Shown piece after piece: positions 42,282 through 56,200 of a DNA stretch of 64,000 nt; within the stretch, counting starts at the first letter, position 1; each line of letters starts with the position of its first letter. Location: positions 248,001-312,000 of the forward strand of contig DF236968.1 of assembly GCA_000708835.1 (NCBI GenBank). Direction: 5' to 3'. The notes below the pieces were generated by a model, which did not search any database, was not told the origin of the DNA, and worked only from the letters and a program-made list of their open reading frames with translations. This DNA comes from Klebsormidium nitens (Eukaryota; Streptophyta; Klebsormidiophyceae; Klebsormidiales; Klebsormidiaceae). The translations under genes were made by a program, and so were the position numbers.

Positions 42282-45200
42282 CTAGATCGACTTGATGAGC
42301 TCATCGATCGCGTCGAAGAAGAGCGGGGCATACTCTGTACTGCTCGTCTTTACGGCAACCTTGACGCCGGGGTCCCCAACCGCAAAAGTGAGCTCTACCA
42401 GAAGCGGGAGGTTGGGCGGCAGCTTGACGGAGAGGTAGAGCACGTCTTGGTTGGTCTCCTTGAGCAGCCGCCGCGCAATGAAGAAGGCGTTGGATGCGTT
42501 CAGCTTCTCTAGCAAGATGTCCACGTTGGGAATCACCGTGTCTTTCAACTCCTTGAGCACCTGACACAAGGAAACAGGAGCCGGTCGTAAGCACTCAGGA
42601 ACGAAACGATGGCGCTAAGTTCCTAACTTTTCGAAACGCATCTTTTTGGAGAGAAGCTTGGATCCATTGTACTAAGAACGAACAGCGTTCGCTGCTCATT
42701 TCGAGACCTTAGGAAAGCAAACAGTCCCTCAGAGCGGCCCCAATACCTGACGAGAGGCGACACCGCCACGTCCTCAAACCCTTCAGCCTCGAAACCCAAA
42801 ACCGTGAGACTGTACTCGCCCACGTGGTTGAAGTTGGACAACGACTCGCTCTTCTCTGGGACTCGCGCCCGCTCAGCAGCGAAAGTTCTTCCAGAACCTT
42901 CCACATTAGTAGCCTCAAACCTCAATCCGCGAACCCTAAAAGGAACTACTTATGTAAGGTATAATCCTAACAGGGACCTTACCTCGTTGGAGTCGGGCAG
43001 CGACATCCACGTCTCAAGGAACCGCCCCCGCTCAGCAACAAAAGCTTTCCAGAAACCCCCCATCTACAGCCTCAACACTCTATCGGCAAACCCTTGGTCA
43101 GACCGTAAACAAAAGGATACACCATGATTGGACCCTCACCTCGTTGGAGTCGGGCAGCGACTTCCAGGTCTCCAGGAACTGTCCCCGCTCGATGCGGCCG
43201 TCCTCGAGGAAGACGGCTTGCAGCGGCAGCTTGTCCGCAAAGTACCACACCGGCTGCTGATTGTTCTTCACCGCCACCTGGAGCGTCGCCGCCAGGGGGG
43301 TCCCCGGGGGGGGGAGGTTCTGGAGGGGGATCATCGGCAGCTCCGTGGCCGCGGAGGAGCCGGGGGCGATCGTGGGCAGCTGCACAAAAGGGGGCGGCTT
43401 GAGATTCAATCTCCGATCGTGTCATATATACATGAAGATTTGGGCAGCTCAACAGGACACGGGACGAAGGTATTGATGGGTTCGTTCATCGCCAAAGCCG
43501 ACTTTCTGGCATCGGAACTTAGAGAGTACTCTTGCAACCGTCAGGTCGAAAAGGAGGTGTAGATGAATCAAGGTGGTTCGTAGGAGGTGCATGGTTCCTT
43601 GAAATGCTGAGAAGGGTTAGCTTTATCTTTCGCTTTGAAACCCAGAATGATCATGGGGGAGCCTACCAGAGGCCGACAAACTCTCACATCTCTACGGAAT
43701 TCCGTAGGCCGTCGGTAAAACTTCCATCGATTGGTGGCTTGAGTAAATCGAGCTACTCTGCAATTCAGAAGCCATTAAGGCCAGGTGAACCTCTTCTCTG
43801 CGGGCCTCATCATGTTGCACTGTTAGGCCTCGACAAAAGCTCTAGTCGGCCGAATGTTTCCGTCCTTGATAGCGGCACTAAGCTCTCACCTGCAGTGGGC
43901 TGCCCGCCGCCAGGCCGAACGTGTTCTTGTTGAACTGGATCATGAACCCGTCCAGCGGGACTGTCCCCTGGTTGTCGAACGTGAGGTCGTAGAAGATCTG
44001 CCCGTTCTTGCGCACCATCTGGCCGCTGATTTGGAGGCCCTGTGCGGCGGACGCTTGCAGGAGGATGGGCTTGGGAGGAGCAGTGCGGGCGGCGGGAGAC
44101 GCCGGGGCGGGGCCTCCGTCGGAGTTGACGTCCAGGCCCATGAGGTCGCCGAGAAGGTCGTTCACCGGGGCGGGCTTGGGGAGGCCGGTAGGGGTGGGCA
44201 GGCCTGGTGTTGGAAAGGAAGAAAATTAGGGAAGTTCCGATTCTATCTAAGTGCATTTCTGCAGCAATCTGAACAGCTTTGAGTAATAATCGTTTGCTTT
44301 TTCCTTCCTTTTTCCGCGAGCCTGGCGAATAACGGGACAGAAGAACAAAGTCTGAAAGAAGGAGTTGAAAAACTGTACACCCTCTTAATATCATGCAACG
44401 GGACGGAAGGAAGATCTGTAGCGAGTCTGAACGCTTGGAACTTACCCTGAACTGGGGGTGCGGGCCCCGACGACTCCTCTGGGCCACTCTCCACCTCTAG
44501 TTCCTCCTCGTCACGAAGCGGGACCACCTTGGTGCGGCTCACAAACACCTGTCAAAAGAAGGAACGAACTTCTCAACTACCGGGCGAAATTGGTGTCTTT
44601 TCAGAGGCTCCGTGCGTCCTTCAGTTTCCATCGCCCAAGGATTGGGTCAAGCTCCAAACTGGCTCTAAATACAAAAGGAAGTATGTATTGGCTAAATCTC
44701 AAGGAACGGGAGGCAAACACTGGACCTCCGAATACGCAACTAACCGGACCCTCGTACATCCTAAGGTTGCCAGGGTGGAGTACTCCAAACCTCAACCCCA
44801 TCGACTCTCGGCACCCCCCAAGTCTTAAAACACCCATAATTCCTTGACAAGCTTGTCAAGATCGACAAGGGCGTGGAGCAGTTGGGCAAAAGATCGAAGG
44901 GCGAATTTTCAACCCTTCCACAACATGAAGACCCGCACATCTTTATACTCCAAAGACATACCTCTGGCGAGTTGCCGTAGAGGGACGAGAGCGTGGGGAT
45001 ATTGCTTAATCGCAGAAGGCAGAGACTTACACACCGTGATCCTAACAAGTCCCAAAACCCTTGACCCATCGAGCGAGACTTCCTTCGTCAGTCCCCAAAT
45101 CAAATGACAGCTTGCAGCAATTGACCAGAACGCGAACCAATCTCTTCTAGACATAACGACGTGCGGATCTCTGAGTAACCGTGTAACCTACCTCTGGCGG

Positions 45201-48200
45201 CTTGTGGTAGACGGACGAGAGCGTCGAGATGTTCCCCAGCAGCTCGTCCAGCAGCGACGGATCCAGCTGGTTGGAGTCGTCACTAATGACGGGCTTCTCC
45301 GCCAGGACGACATCTTTCGCGGCCTCGGGGTCGGTGGAGAGGAGCCGCCAGTAGACGTATGCGCGATCACGCAGATCGGGGTTATCGGTCTCCTGGGTCG
45401 CGTTGTTCAGAACCACCTGTGCAGGAAGAAAGTCGACTTGAGAAATATGCATAGCGGGCCGGGCCTTAGGCTTTCGTCCGGATCGGGGCGGCTTGAGAAA
45501 ACACTTCACGTGTTTGGGCGTAGTGAATCTCAGTCTTAATCAGTCGTTTCTGCGTTGCTCATCTTTGCGCTGCTACAAAGCCGGTCGAGATGCTAAAGTA
45601 CATGCACGCAGGCAGAGTAAACTCCTCATTGAAAACCTTCTTGACTCTTCAGAGAAGCATACTCAGAATTCGGGTCCACCCCTCACAAGGATCATCTGCT
45701 GCGGCCCCTCGGTGGGCTACGTTCGTCCTAACTTCGCCCGGCTATGGTTCAACCAGCCCTCCACACTACCGACCAACACAAATCATGTATAACACTATGT
45801 TAATTTATTTTAATTGCATTTCGGATGCGAAACCCGCCCTCACCTGGATCATTTGCTGCGGCCCCTCAATCCTCCATCCGTCTCAATCTCAAGTGTTCCG
45901 ACGGACGCAAATCATGTATATCACAATGTTGGTTCTTTTAAGAATTGCATGTCAGATACGGGCGCCGCCCTCACCTGGATCATTTGCTGCGGCCCCTCGG
46001 TCGGCTTCTTGAGGAAGAGCTTGACGGCAGCGGTCAGCAGCTGCAGCTGCACCTGTGCGGGCTCCTCGGGGAACGTCTCCAGGAACGACTCGAGCAGCTC
46101 GTCCGCGTTGTCGATGCGGTCCGCGTACTCGCCGATGATCCAGATCATGCTCGCCTTCGCCTCGGGCTCGTCGAGCGTGTCGAGCGACTCGCACAGGGTC
46201 GCGATGATGGACTCATACCTGGGATCTTGAAATGTCTTTTCGTTTGGTAGGGCCTGCTTATACAATCAATTTGTAACCGGGGGTCGACAACAGGAGAAGT
46301 TCACTACTGCGTCCAAACACTCGCCAACGAGTCGCCAACGAACCAGATTATGAATGTACTTTGCTTGGTCCTTGTTGCAGGTGCCGAGCAACACGCATAG
46401 AGGTGCACAAAGCGATTCGTAGCTTCAAGGGAAAGTAAAAGTCAACCACTGAACGACGCACAAAGAGGAGGTTTGTGCAAGCAACCGATGAGTGAAAACT
46501 TTGTCCAAGCCCAAGCGTTCCCGTAGTAACCTCTCGAAACCCCTGTGGACACGCAGAGCATACGAGCGGACCACGTGACAAAAGCTCTTCTATTCAAGTA
46601 GGACCGATCCTTCCCTTTTGCTGCTCTTCAAATCTAGTTCGTATCTGGTAAGACTGAGTTAATTACACTCACGTGTTGGGGTAGCGGCGGAAGATGTCCT
46701 TGATGACGATGATCGCCTCCTGCACGACGTAGTTGACCTTAATCTTGATCAGGTCCAACAGCACGTTGATGCACCGCTCCGCCGCGCGCTCCAGCTTGAT
46801 GGCGCACCGCCCAATGGCACGCACCGCCTTGCGCACGAAGTCCACGTCGACCTCGGTCGCGTACTCCTTGAACTCGAGAAGCACCTGGATAAGAATGGGA
46901 AGGAGTTTTTAGGATTTGAGAACGTGCGAACTGTTCAGGAAATGAAGGAGAAGCAAGCCTTAAGCTCTTAGCCTTTCAAAAACGAAGCAGAAAAAGCGTC
47001 CGGTAGGAGAGTGGAGCCCATCGAGATCATCCACAAACCCTCACTTGTGCAGAACTCGAATGCTGGATCCGAACCAGTGCACTTGTTCGATATAGCTTTC
47101 CACTAAAAGCTCGTGGCCTCCAGCTTCGATAGGATCACTAAAAGCCTCCGAACGCACCAAGCAAAGCACAAATGAGACCTGCAACGCTACCTCAGCGAAC
47201 AAAGCAAACAACGTCCGAGACATTGACTTCACAGGCTCCGCTACGCACCTGGTCGATGTTGCGGTCGGAGGCGAGCTTGATCATGATTTCCAGCTTCTCG
47301 AGCTTGACGTAGATGGGGTCGTTGTACTTGCAGAAGAAGACCTTGATCTCGTGCGCCAAGATCGTGGGCCGCTTCTGCACGATCAGGTTGATGTTGCGCA
47401 GCGCCACGTACTGGATCTCCGGCTCCGCGGAGAGGAGCGTCACCAGCGGGGGGGCCATCTTCTTCATCAGGTTGCGCACCACGTCTGCAGAGTGGATTGA
47501 GAAGCGGGTTGAGACAAGAAACGAGTGTCAATCGCCTGCTCAAAAGCGGCTGATCAGTGGGTAGTATTCGGAGGTCTTTCAGGCGCTGAGCGTAAGAGGG
47601 AGGAGTTCGTCAGGCTACGCACCATGAGCAGAGTTCTTGAGAAGTGGGGGTGAAGCCCTTGACGCCTGTCAAAGAAGGGCCTCAACAAATCACTCAGGAG
47701 CGTCAGTTCTTTACAAAAGTTCGAGAGAACCTGTCGCTCAACGGGCACCTCGTCAACAGAACAAGGGAGGTAGAAAATCAACGGGCAAAGGCGATCGGAC
47801 TCGCGATGACCCTTCCAGTCTATGTAGCTGAGTAGCAATCGTCACCGCATTGTCAAAAGCGTCTGGTAAGTAAGAGGGACTGCACACACAACAACCCACC
47901 TTCCGAGATCAAACGCTGAGCAGAACCGGCCGTACGCTTTGCCCCAGGCTCCCTGCACGGACAAGTTTCTAAAACTCCCCGCTAAACATACCTGTGCTCG
48001 TGATCAGCTCCAGCTGCTGCATGATGACCTTGACCGAGGACAGCACAACGGCGCAGTTGGCGTGCTGCAGGCGCGGCGTGACGCGCTCCACGATGCTCTC
48101 CGCGTCGCGGGCGTCCTTGGCCTTGTACCGGGAGAGCGAGTCAAGGATGAACACCTGGCCCCATCTGCAGAGTCAGAACGTCGAGCGTTACTGGGTTGCT

Positions 48201-51099
48201 TCTGAGGGCAGGCTATTGGGGATTGCCGTCTCTCAGTGTCCTTAAGTCGTGTCAAGAAGAGCGATGGAAACCTGGCCTGCCTGCACGGACTGATGAGAGC
48301 CACACAACGCACTTTTCGGCTTGCAATATTGCGATGCGGCGTAGTATTCGGAATGCACTGTGGCAGTGTCCATGGCTTAGACTTGGGAGAGCGAGTCCAA
48401 TAAGAACAACTCGCCCCCACCTGCGAGTCCAGAGTGTCCAACTTGGAAGCGAGTTTCATAGACTTGGATTGCAGTTGCTCTTCCTTTACTGTATCGAGTC
48501 TTCTTGCCCCTCTTGAGAAGCGTGAGGAATCTACAAATACTGGTCGTTTTTTGCTTGGAGGAAGCTGAATTCGCCGAGCTTCCTCACACATTGAAACGTC
48601 TCCGGCAACCAGCCAAGCACACCAAGTGAGTCACTCCTCAGATGCTCAGCCAGAAAAGTTGCAAAAAGCCTGCATTGAACCAAGACGTTAGCTGAGAACC
48701 TGATGCACAACAGGCATGGATAAAGATGAGCTGGATGTGCTGACTGCCCGCTCAAGTTGGATCGCTACGAAGTCGTGAAAAGTTGAGGTCAAGCACACTG
48801 GCAACTCGCAAAATCCCATTTCGGCGTGCCTTGCATCCAGCAAAAGGTTCAGTTCACAGTAGCCGTTCCCTCGATCAGAGATCCATCTTTGCAGATAGAA
48901 ACATGAATTCAAAAGCACAACTGGCGATCCGACTCACTCTGTGCACTCGTTCAGCGCCGCCAGCAGCTTGAAGAGCACGTTGGAGTTGAGATCGAAGATT
49001 AGCTTGGTCGTGCTCTCCTGGATCTCCGACAGCGCCGCCACTGCGTTCGCAACCACCATCGGGTTGCTGTCGGAGATAAGGTCCTTGAGCGTCTCAAGGA
49101 ACCCGCGGTCCTCAACCAGCTCGGGGTTGATGTCAAACAGCTTGGCCACGCAGATGGCAGCCGTCTTGCGCACATACGGGTCGTCATCCTGCGGGGGAAG
49201 CGGGGTTCTCAGGTCTGCAATCATGTATACTAAGGTACATTTCTCGAGAGTGCAAGATCTACGCAAGAATTTGCTTGTTGACAGAAACAGAGTGAATACA
49301 TTCAGGCGGAGGCCCTCCTGTGCATCTTTCAATTGTTGTGCTGTATGCTGCGATATCTGCTCCAGAAGGAAGGCTGATTGATGTGGTGGTTACAGGCTCT
49401 TAAAAACCAAACCGCTTTAATTTTCAAGGGGCTGGTGGCACAGCTTAGACCCACTGTTTTTGGTATGCCCTTTCGCAACAAGCAGCTAGATGCCCCCAGA
49501 ACCATGTTTGAAGGTTGACTCTCACGAGGAGCTAATGTTGCTGATTGCTGGTTCAAGTTCCTATTAGCTATGATCAGAGCCCCCAGCTGAAGAGTCGGAT
49601 CTATGATCAGACCTGAAAGCATAGCACTGCATTTGGTCCTCCACAATGAATCTGGAATGATTGCCAAAGCGCCTGAGGAGCGCCCAGTCGAATTCCTCTC
49701 AGCACCACATGTCATAATCTTTCTGCCTCAGCCCCTCTGCGGCCTTCAGCCCCATCATCCTCAGCCAGCTTGCTTGTGCAATCCTTCAGCTGCTGCACTA
49801 ATACCTGCTCTCCCAGAGAACCGCTGATTCCGTTTGCTACATTGCCCTTCAACACTGTCTCACCTTCAGACACTTCTGCAGGGGATCGCACAAGTACTCG
49901 GTGATCTTGTCAACGCGGATGCAGCCCATTGTGCGCACGGCCAACGCACGGATCAAGGGGTTGGGGTCTTGCGAATCCTGCGTGCAGAAGCGGACTTCTG
50001 TTATTGATCTTCAACAGCTGCTTCGAAAGTACTTGCACCTCAACGACCAATTCCCAGCCTCTGAAGCCTTGCTGCCCTCTCTAAGCTCAGTTGTCAAAAG
50101 GATCATCTGCAGTTTGCAACTGATGGGTACACTCCACCGGAACCGAATTGCTGCAGACCGGAACCGAATTGCCGCAGATTAGAACCTAGAGCCATGGACT
50201 GCCTGATCCTCCACGCCTTATTCCCGCAGCTGACTGTTAAGGCGCCATGCTGCTTGAAGATCCAATGCGAACCCTAGAATCGGACCGTCTAAGAAGCTGG
50301 CCATATGATCTTATGGTGCAGCTTTTCAGTCCGCTCACAATTCAGTTCTGTGATATACCTTGACAAACGTGTTCACCGCCAGGATTGCCAAATCTGGCTG
50401 GCTCTTTGCATAGTTGATCAGGTACAGGTACACCAGCTTCTTGAGCTCCAAATTCTCTGTTTGCATACAGTTCACGACGTCCGTGAACAGCATGGAGACG
50501 TCCTTTCCCACAGTCATGGCTGCAATGACCTTCTTCACCGCATCCTTCTTCTTGTCCTGCAGGAGGTTGGGATGTCCAGATGGGTTGAAACTAGGCTGAG
50601 CTTAGAGGTGTTAGCAAAAAGGGCAGCAAATTGCCAGGGCCAGCTCAATTGCTTGCATACGCAAATGGCAACTTCCGAGGTCAACTTCCGCTTGCTAATG
50701 CTAGGGACTGCAAGCTGAATCAATATGAATTCTGAAAGCTCTTGGAAGTGATTTGCAATTTGTAGAGCATTGAGTCGGCATCAATACATTATGCTGAAAA
50801 TTTTGTAAGATTGCAGGGGCAATGCAATCAGCGCAGGGCTAACGGAAAGATGAAGGCGCTCATTGTATACATGTGGCAAGTCAGTGAAGACAGTACAGTC
50901 TCACAAGCGCCCAAAGCAGAAAATAGGGTTAGGTCATCGCAGAACGTACACGCTTGTGCAACACAAGTAGCTTTAAATCAGCAGTTGTGCTGCTACAAAA
51001 CAATTGGCTCACCTTGAACTGTGAATTCAACTCCTCTTTTAGCTCGTGGATCTCTCCCTTTTTCGTGGTGGTAAAGTACTTGGAATCGTGGCCGCTCAT
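42282..51099 (-). CDS. Beta-adaptin, large subunit of AP-1/AP-2 clathrin adaptor
   Basis: Thirteen minus-strand exons: 51099-51013, 50556-50359, 49977-49864, 49188-48938, 48164-47992, 47484-47249, 46884-46673, 46218-45975, 45416-45192, 44548-44446, 44203-43890, 43379-43140, 42560-42282; 891 aa, all phases agree. The N-terminal trunk (residues ~1-585) is nearly family consensus: [116 protein letters not shown] short hinge carries a clathrin-box-like [11 protein letters not shown]. The ear domains follow, ending [13 protein letters not shown]. It forms heterotetramers with gamma or alpha, mu and sigma subunits and recruits clathrin at the trans-Golgi, endosomes or plasma membrane; plants use shared AP-1/AP-2 beta subunits. 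Introns next to exons 5, 8, 9 and 12 hold echoes of exon edges. Confidence 0.97.
42700..43060 (-). repeat. 3'-edge echoes of beta-adaptin exon 12
   Basis: The real exon ends at 43140 (SLPDSNE). Direct copies of about 75 exonic plus 80 intronic bases have equivalent ends near 42983 and 42822 (steps 157 and 161), with a possible weaker third near 42750. The intronic halves also match each other, so the repeat unit spans the whole junction. Confidence 0.85.
44840..45005 (-). repeat. 3'-edge echo of beta-adaptin exon 9
   Basis: A copy of the exon end coding [14 protein letters not shown] appears 230 bp downstream in the transcript (equivalent end 44962), still reading [14 protein letters not shown] before a GTATGT donor. 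A weaker second copy may lie near 44844-44875. Confidence 0.85.
45600..45960 (-). repeat. 3'-edge echoes of beta-adaptin exon 8
   Basis: The real exon ends at 45975 with TEGPQQMIQ. Copies with equivalent ends near 45844 (GPQQMIQ kept) and 45687 (GPQQMIL) follow, at steps of 131 and about 157 bp. Adjacent intronic bases are duplicated with them. Confidence 0.9.
48245..48430 (-). repeat. 5'-edge echoes of beta-adaptin exon 5
   Basis: The real exon starts at 48164 ([14 protein letters not shown]). Degenerate copies of acceptor plus exon start lie near 48247-48288 and 48384-48425, with acceptor equivalents about 114 and 256 bp away. The farther copy still resembles [11 protein letters not shown]. 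Confidence 0.8.
50136..50180. repeat. Two-copy 22-bp tandem repeat
   Basis: CCGGAACCGAATTGCTGCAG and a near-identical second copy sit in a beta-adaptin intron (between exons 2 and 3). Confidence 0.85.
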
Positions 51100-53217
51100 C
51101 TTTGCAGTAGAGGTACCAGACAGGGGGCTTCCCTCTGATTGATATGTTCAACTCTGTGGATCCTCAAGCTGACGATGCTGCAGCTCCTCAGCGAAGCGCC
51201 ACCACTCCCTGAGCCTATTAGGAAGCCCTTTCACTACGTAAAATTGCAGCTTGTTGCTGCCCGACGTGCTGCCCGATTGTGATCCAGAACGGAGATATGG
51301 TATGACCGGAAGTCTGCAACCGTCTTCCCAAAATCGTCAGCGCCGTTTTACACCCGGCTGCCAGAGGGACGCTGCCAGGCTTCAGACGGTGGAATTGCAT
51401 GTAGGTAGTGTGAACTGACCCGGAATCACATTCTTGAGCTTGACGTCAGCATGAATCTTGGCAGAGCTGAGAGCGAGCCGCAAATGGTGTGCAGAACTCG
51501 CTTGCTGGCCGCTCCTTCTCTCCAGTTCTTTGAACATTACTCCATGTCAACTGTAGTAGGTATCGTCATCTGAATGGAGTCCTCCCCCTACTTCGAAACC
51601 TGGAGTTCCAAAGCTAAAGACATCTTCTTTCACAGGCTGCCCCTGCCTTCTCTGTATCCTCCACTTCTTTGCCCCATCGTGCTGCCACTGCTCTGCATTA
51701 CGCCATCCCTGCCAGCCTGAGTGCCCTGTGGCTTGTGTCCCAAACTTGCCCCGTTGTGGCGACCAAACCGGGTATGTGCATGTAAGCCCGGAGCCATGCA
51801 ACGGCTGGGCTGGGACTCTGGAGAGGACAAGCATGACATTTCTCTGCGTGACCAACCGCTAAAAGCGTCTGGTTACACCCTTTAGGACTTTCAGAGGTGA
51901 GCTGCAACCGGTCTTGTCCAGAAAGCTGGCTCTGCAGGCTTGGTTCCTAAGGGGCTTTGCGAGTCTTGGGCCTGACATCATGGTCCTCTGAGGCAACTGC
52001 TCAAGTTGCAAATGGCAGCATTGTGAAGTCTGTTGCCCTCAATGCTGGAGGCCAGCTGCATTTACTGCAAAAAGGGACTCTGAAGGGGGCAATGCAGCAT
52101 TGGCTGCCAAGATGTGATAACCTCTTCCAGTCCTGATAGCATGTGGTGTTTTGGGTGTCCACCATCGCCTTATCTGCTCAGCCATTGCTTTCTGATATCT
52201 TGCTACGAGAAGAGTGTATTCCAGCATTGCACATCCAGTTGCACTTTTATTCAACGACATAGGATCACCTTCCTATTTCCCAAGGTGCAATCAGCAAGCT
52301 GAGGATAACCAACCGGAGGCCGTTGAGTTCTAATCTTGGCTTGTCACCCAGAAATAGTTCTGATGTTTGGTTTCCACTTTGTGTCCCTGCCAACCGGAAG
52401 CAAACAGGGCGTTGTGCAGGCTTTCAACTGAAGCAGTTGAAGTGGTTTCAAAGCCTTGCAGTATTGGCACTGCAACACATCTTCTTCAAAGAATGCTACT
52501 TCCAGAAATGTGGAACAATGTAGGAAGGAAGACTTAGGGACTTCTCCTTATCAATCTATGATGAAAGTCGTCTGTGCAAGGGTTTCTCTTCTTCGTGTTC
52601 TGGCACCCACATCGAGCCTGACACAACCTTCCACTGCCCCTGGTCCCACAAGGCATATGAAACATATGGCAGGTTCTTTTCACTTTTTGCCGAGTGGTTC
52701 CATCAACTTTGTCATTGTTGAAGTACCAGTGAAGTGATTCTTCGTTCTGTAATTTTGAGCCAAGCACATACTTCCCTGTCCTAACGAGTTGCTCATGTAG
52801 GGGTAGTAGGCCAAACATCCATTGAACAAGAGCAGAGGCATAAAGTTTCAAGGTGACTCGGGAGAATCCTATGTCTGCTAAAGCTGTCTGACAATTCTCC
52901 AAGGACCCGGTTCTTCTCCAGTATCACAGCCACCTTTTTATGTTTAATGTCCCTTTCCAGAAAGTTGCTCATGAGGAACCTCTACCCAACGTTGCATTCG
53001 CCCTGGAAGAGAACACTGAAAGTACCTTCAGGGAGCACGTAGCTGTAGGAAGAAGAAAAAGATGACGTACTGACATGTATCCCTGTTCCTGATGACACAG
53101 CTCTTTCTCCTTTCCAGACAGCAGCTGAACTATAAGCAGCCATCCTTCTACCAACAAGTAAGATCGACCACTGAAAGCTATCAAGGGGGCCGCAGAAAAT
53201 TGGGCGGAGGAGGAAGC
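51100..53217. promoter_or_regulatory. Divergent intergenic region (beta-adaptin / Yippee)
   Basis: About 2.1 kb between start codons that point apart. It should hold both promoters and possible UTR introns. ORFs inside it show no recognisable domain. No RNA gene or transposon feature was seen. Confidence 0.5.
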
Positions 53218-56200
53218 ATGGGCAAGCTGTTCATCATCCAGTTGGACGGCCGGATCTACAGCTGCCGTAACTGCCGGAGTCATCTGGCCAAGAGCGAGGA
53301 GCTAGTGTCGCGGGTGAGAGACCCTGCTCCACCAATCCCGCATCGTGTCACACTTGGACGTATACTTGAACTTGGATTGAAGACAATTGAAAGACCTGAC
53401 AAAAATAAAGCAATGGCTATGGTGGCTGAAAGTTGGTTGGAAGCAAGTCGGGGGGAGGGTTGAACCCAACCCTTCCTGTCTACAGGGGGCCCTGCATATG
53501 ACAATTCTATCTGGGCCTTAATCATTCGACTGGTACGTCTTGTTGAAACACTGCCTCGGTGGTCAACGATCGAAAGCTTGCCGCGCTACTGCTCAGAGAA
53601 TTGAGTGCCCCTTCAAGCTCGAACTTTGGGTTGATAGTGGTCTTGACATTCTGGATTTGCTGATACCTTGCAAAGCAGCGCCGCAATTGTAAGCAGATGT
53701 CCCTTCTTTGATGAAAGATTCAACCAGGCAATGACAAAAGTCTCGACAGCCATAAGAAGGCAAAAAGCGTTTCGAATGACGCTGGACGAGGCTTTCGAAT
53801 CGATCTGGGACTGGATAGATCGTCTCCAATGATCCTCGTCTTACAACTGTGTCTCTCTGGAATGGGCAGTTTTGTGGAGTTTTGTTCATTAGAAGTGCCT
53901 TATCATCGGATAAATGGGGTTGCTTGACGTTTTAATCCCAACGCTCTACATCTTTCCTCTCACTCTTGAAGCAGAGCCTATCTCTTCGGTCTTCCCCTCT
54001 TCCTTTTCGTTTGAGATTTGTCGATCTCTGACCCAAGCATGATCTTTGAAGCGAATTTGGCGCTGCTCCTATCTGATCCGGCTTGGAGATCCTGGAGATG
54101 CAAACTCTTGATAAAAGACGAAAGGCAGAGCTCCAAATGAACGGCCACAAACATGCGGTGTTCATCCTGCCGAGCACGGTTGCTCCAGCTTGTGGCAAGC
54201 ACTTCGGAAACGCACTTGAGTAACGAGGATTCGATCATCCGACTGCCAGTTTAGTCTGTCCGTTGGAGCTGAAGCTAGCATAACCTTTTGACAGCTGTCT
54301 CGCAGGCTTTTCCCGCAGCTAACAAGGACAGAATCGGGCTTGATATGCCGCTCGAAATCCCCGGTCCGTGTAAATGCCTCCGATCAAGGCGTTGTAAATC
54401 CGTGCACATCGAGAAAAACGGTTCACATGGCCTTTAATGCTGATCACGACGGATGTGATTTGAATGTAGTGATCAGGAGTGGGATAATCTGTTACATTTC
54501 CATCTTTCTCCCCCGTGGTTCCGACGGACCATTAAAAGGAGTTGATGCGATCTGCTTTTAGTTGGTCAAATGGACCTTTCACCTCTATCATCACCAGCTT
54601 TCGATAGCCCATTTGCCTCGTCGAAACCTTACAACTGCGATAAGTTTTGAGGCAACCGGGCAAGGATAAAAGCCCTGAGACTTCACTTTCATTGGAGGTT
54701 TTCGTGCCTTTGACGCCCGGAATGAACTTGAGAGGGTCTGAGCTTTTTCATATACTTCAATGAAGTAAGTGCAAGTTCTGAAATTGTTTGCAGTCCTTGC
54801 ACATTTTACTGCCAAATAAACGAAGTCAACCGAGACACGTTTTCAAGCATCTTAGGCCACTCCTCAGATCACTTCCACGCGCGAGAAACTATGTTCGTTT
54901 GGTCGTCACTTGTTGCGCCTTGTACTCAAAGCCGTACTTTCCTTCTGTCTGCAGTCGTTCCATTGCCGAAACGGGAAGGCCTACCTCTTCAACAGCGTGT
55001 GAGCGACTCGCTTCCTTCCTCGTTTCAACCTCCATCGGCCAGCTTCTCAATTCCTGCGGTTGATGAACACCAAACTTGCCGCACAGGGGGTCCGTTGGAG
55101 AGACTCCGCAATCCGTTCTGGAAGGACTGTTGTTCGTTACAGTCTGCTTGAATCCTGATGGTTATAATCGAGGGCCCTGCAAAGAGATTCGCTTGGGCAC
55201 AAGAGTCGACCCTTGTTCGCTTGATTCAAACTTCGTAGTGCCAAGGAGTAATGGTCGTTCTGGCACCGATGGTGACACTTGCCGCCCTCCGGCACAGCCA
55301 CAAACCCCAAAGCCCGAATCAGCTTACAAAGCTCAAATTCGAGCATTCGAGCAATTCACATCGTGGACTTCGAAGCGTCAAACATAGCGTCCGAGTCTTT
55401 CTGATCAGCGCTGGATTTGTCGGTTAAGCCTTTTCCGCTTCAACAGTTGACAAGCGTCGAAATGGTCAAAAAGGCCGTCCGAGAGCTCAAACGAGCAATC
55501 ATCACTGAGAGTGACTGCGCGCGCGCTTTTGCAGTGTGAATGTGAGCGTGGGGCCGTTGGAGGACCGCCAGATGACGACCGGGCGCCACACGGTCGCCGA
55601 CATCTACTGCAACTGCTGCCAACAAGTCGTTGGCTGGAAATACGTACGTCGACTCTGAAATCTCTCCTCTTGAAAGTTGTGTGCAGCCTGTTGAACCGTG
55701 CATCAGTCCTCGAGAAAGAGTGGGCCCCTTATGCTCTTTAGTCATTTGTATAAGTGAAATACAGGTGTGGTAGGTCGTTCGCTTGCCAGCCGTCCAAACA
55801 GTCCATCCTGTCAGTATCCAATGGTGAGCATTGAAAGGTGTCATTTAAGGAAGGCGTTCTCAGAGCGTCAGACATACCAAATCATGATGCTTCGTTACAA
55901 CCCGAGAAGCGTCGGCATGATTTTACGCAGCCTCGATTGCTCGGACCTTTCTTGAGATGCTAAGTGAAACGCCAAAGTCGCAAAACCGTTTACCGATGCT
56001 GTCGGGCGTATTTCTGACCGTTTTCGATTCGATACATTCTGAGCGGCAAACTCGACGAGGATTCGGACAGCTTTTGACTCCATCGGTAGGCGGTCGCCCT
56101 TCTCGTTTAGAAGGTCTGAGCAGCCGCCTTTGACCTGCAGGAAGCGGCATACGAGAAGAGTCAAAAGTACAAGGAGGGGAAATACATTCTGGAGAGGTGG

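Noticed and set aside
53440-53475. GGTTGAACCC, resembling a tRNA B box
   Set aside because: No cloverleaf can be formed around it. It sits in a Yippee intron.
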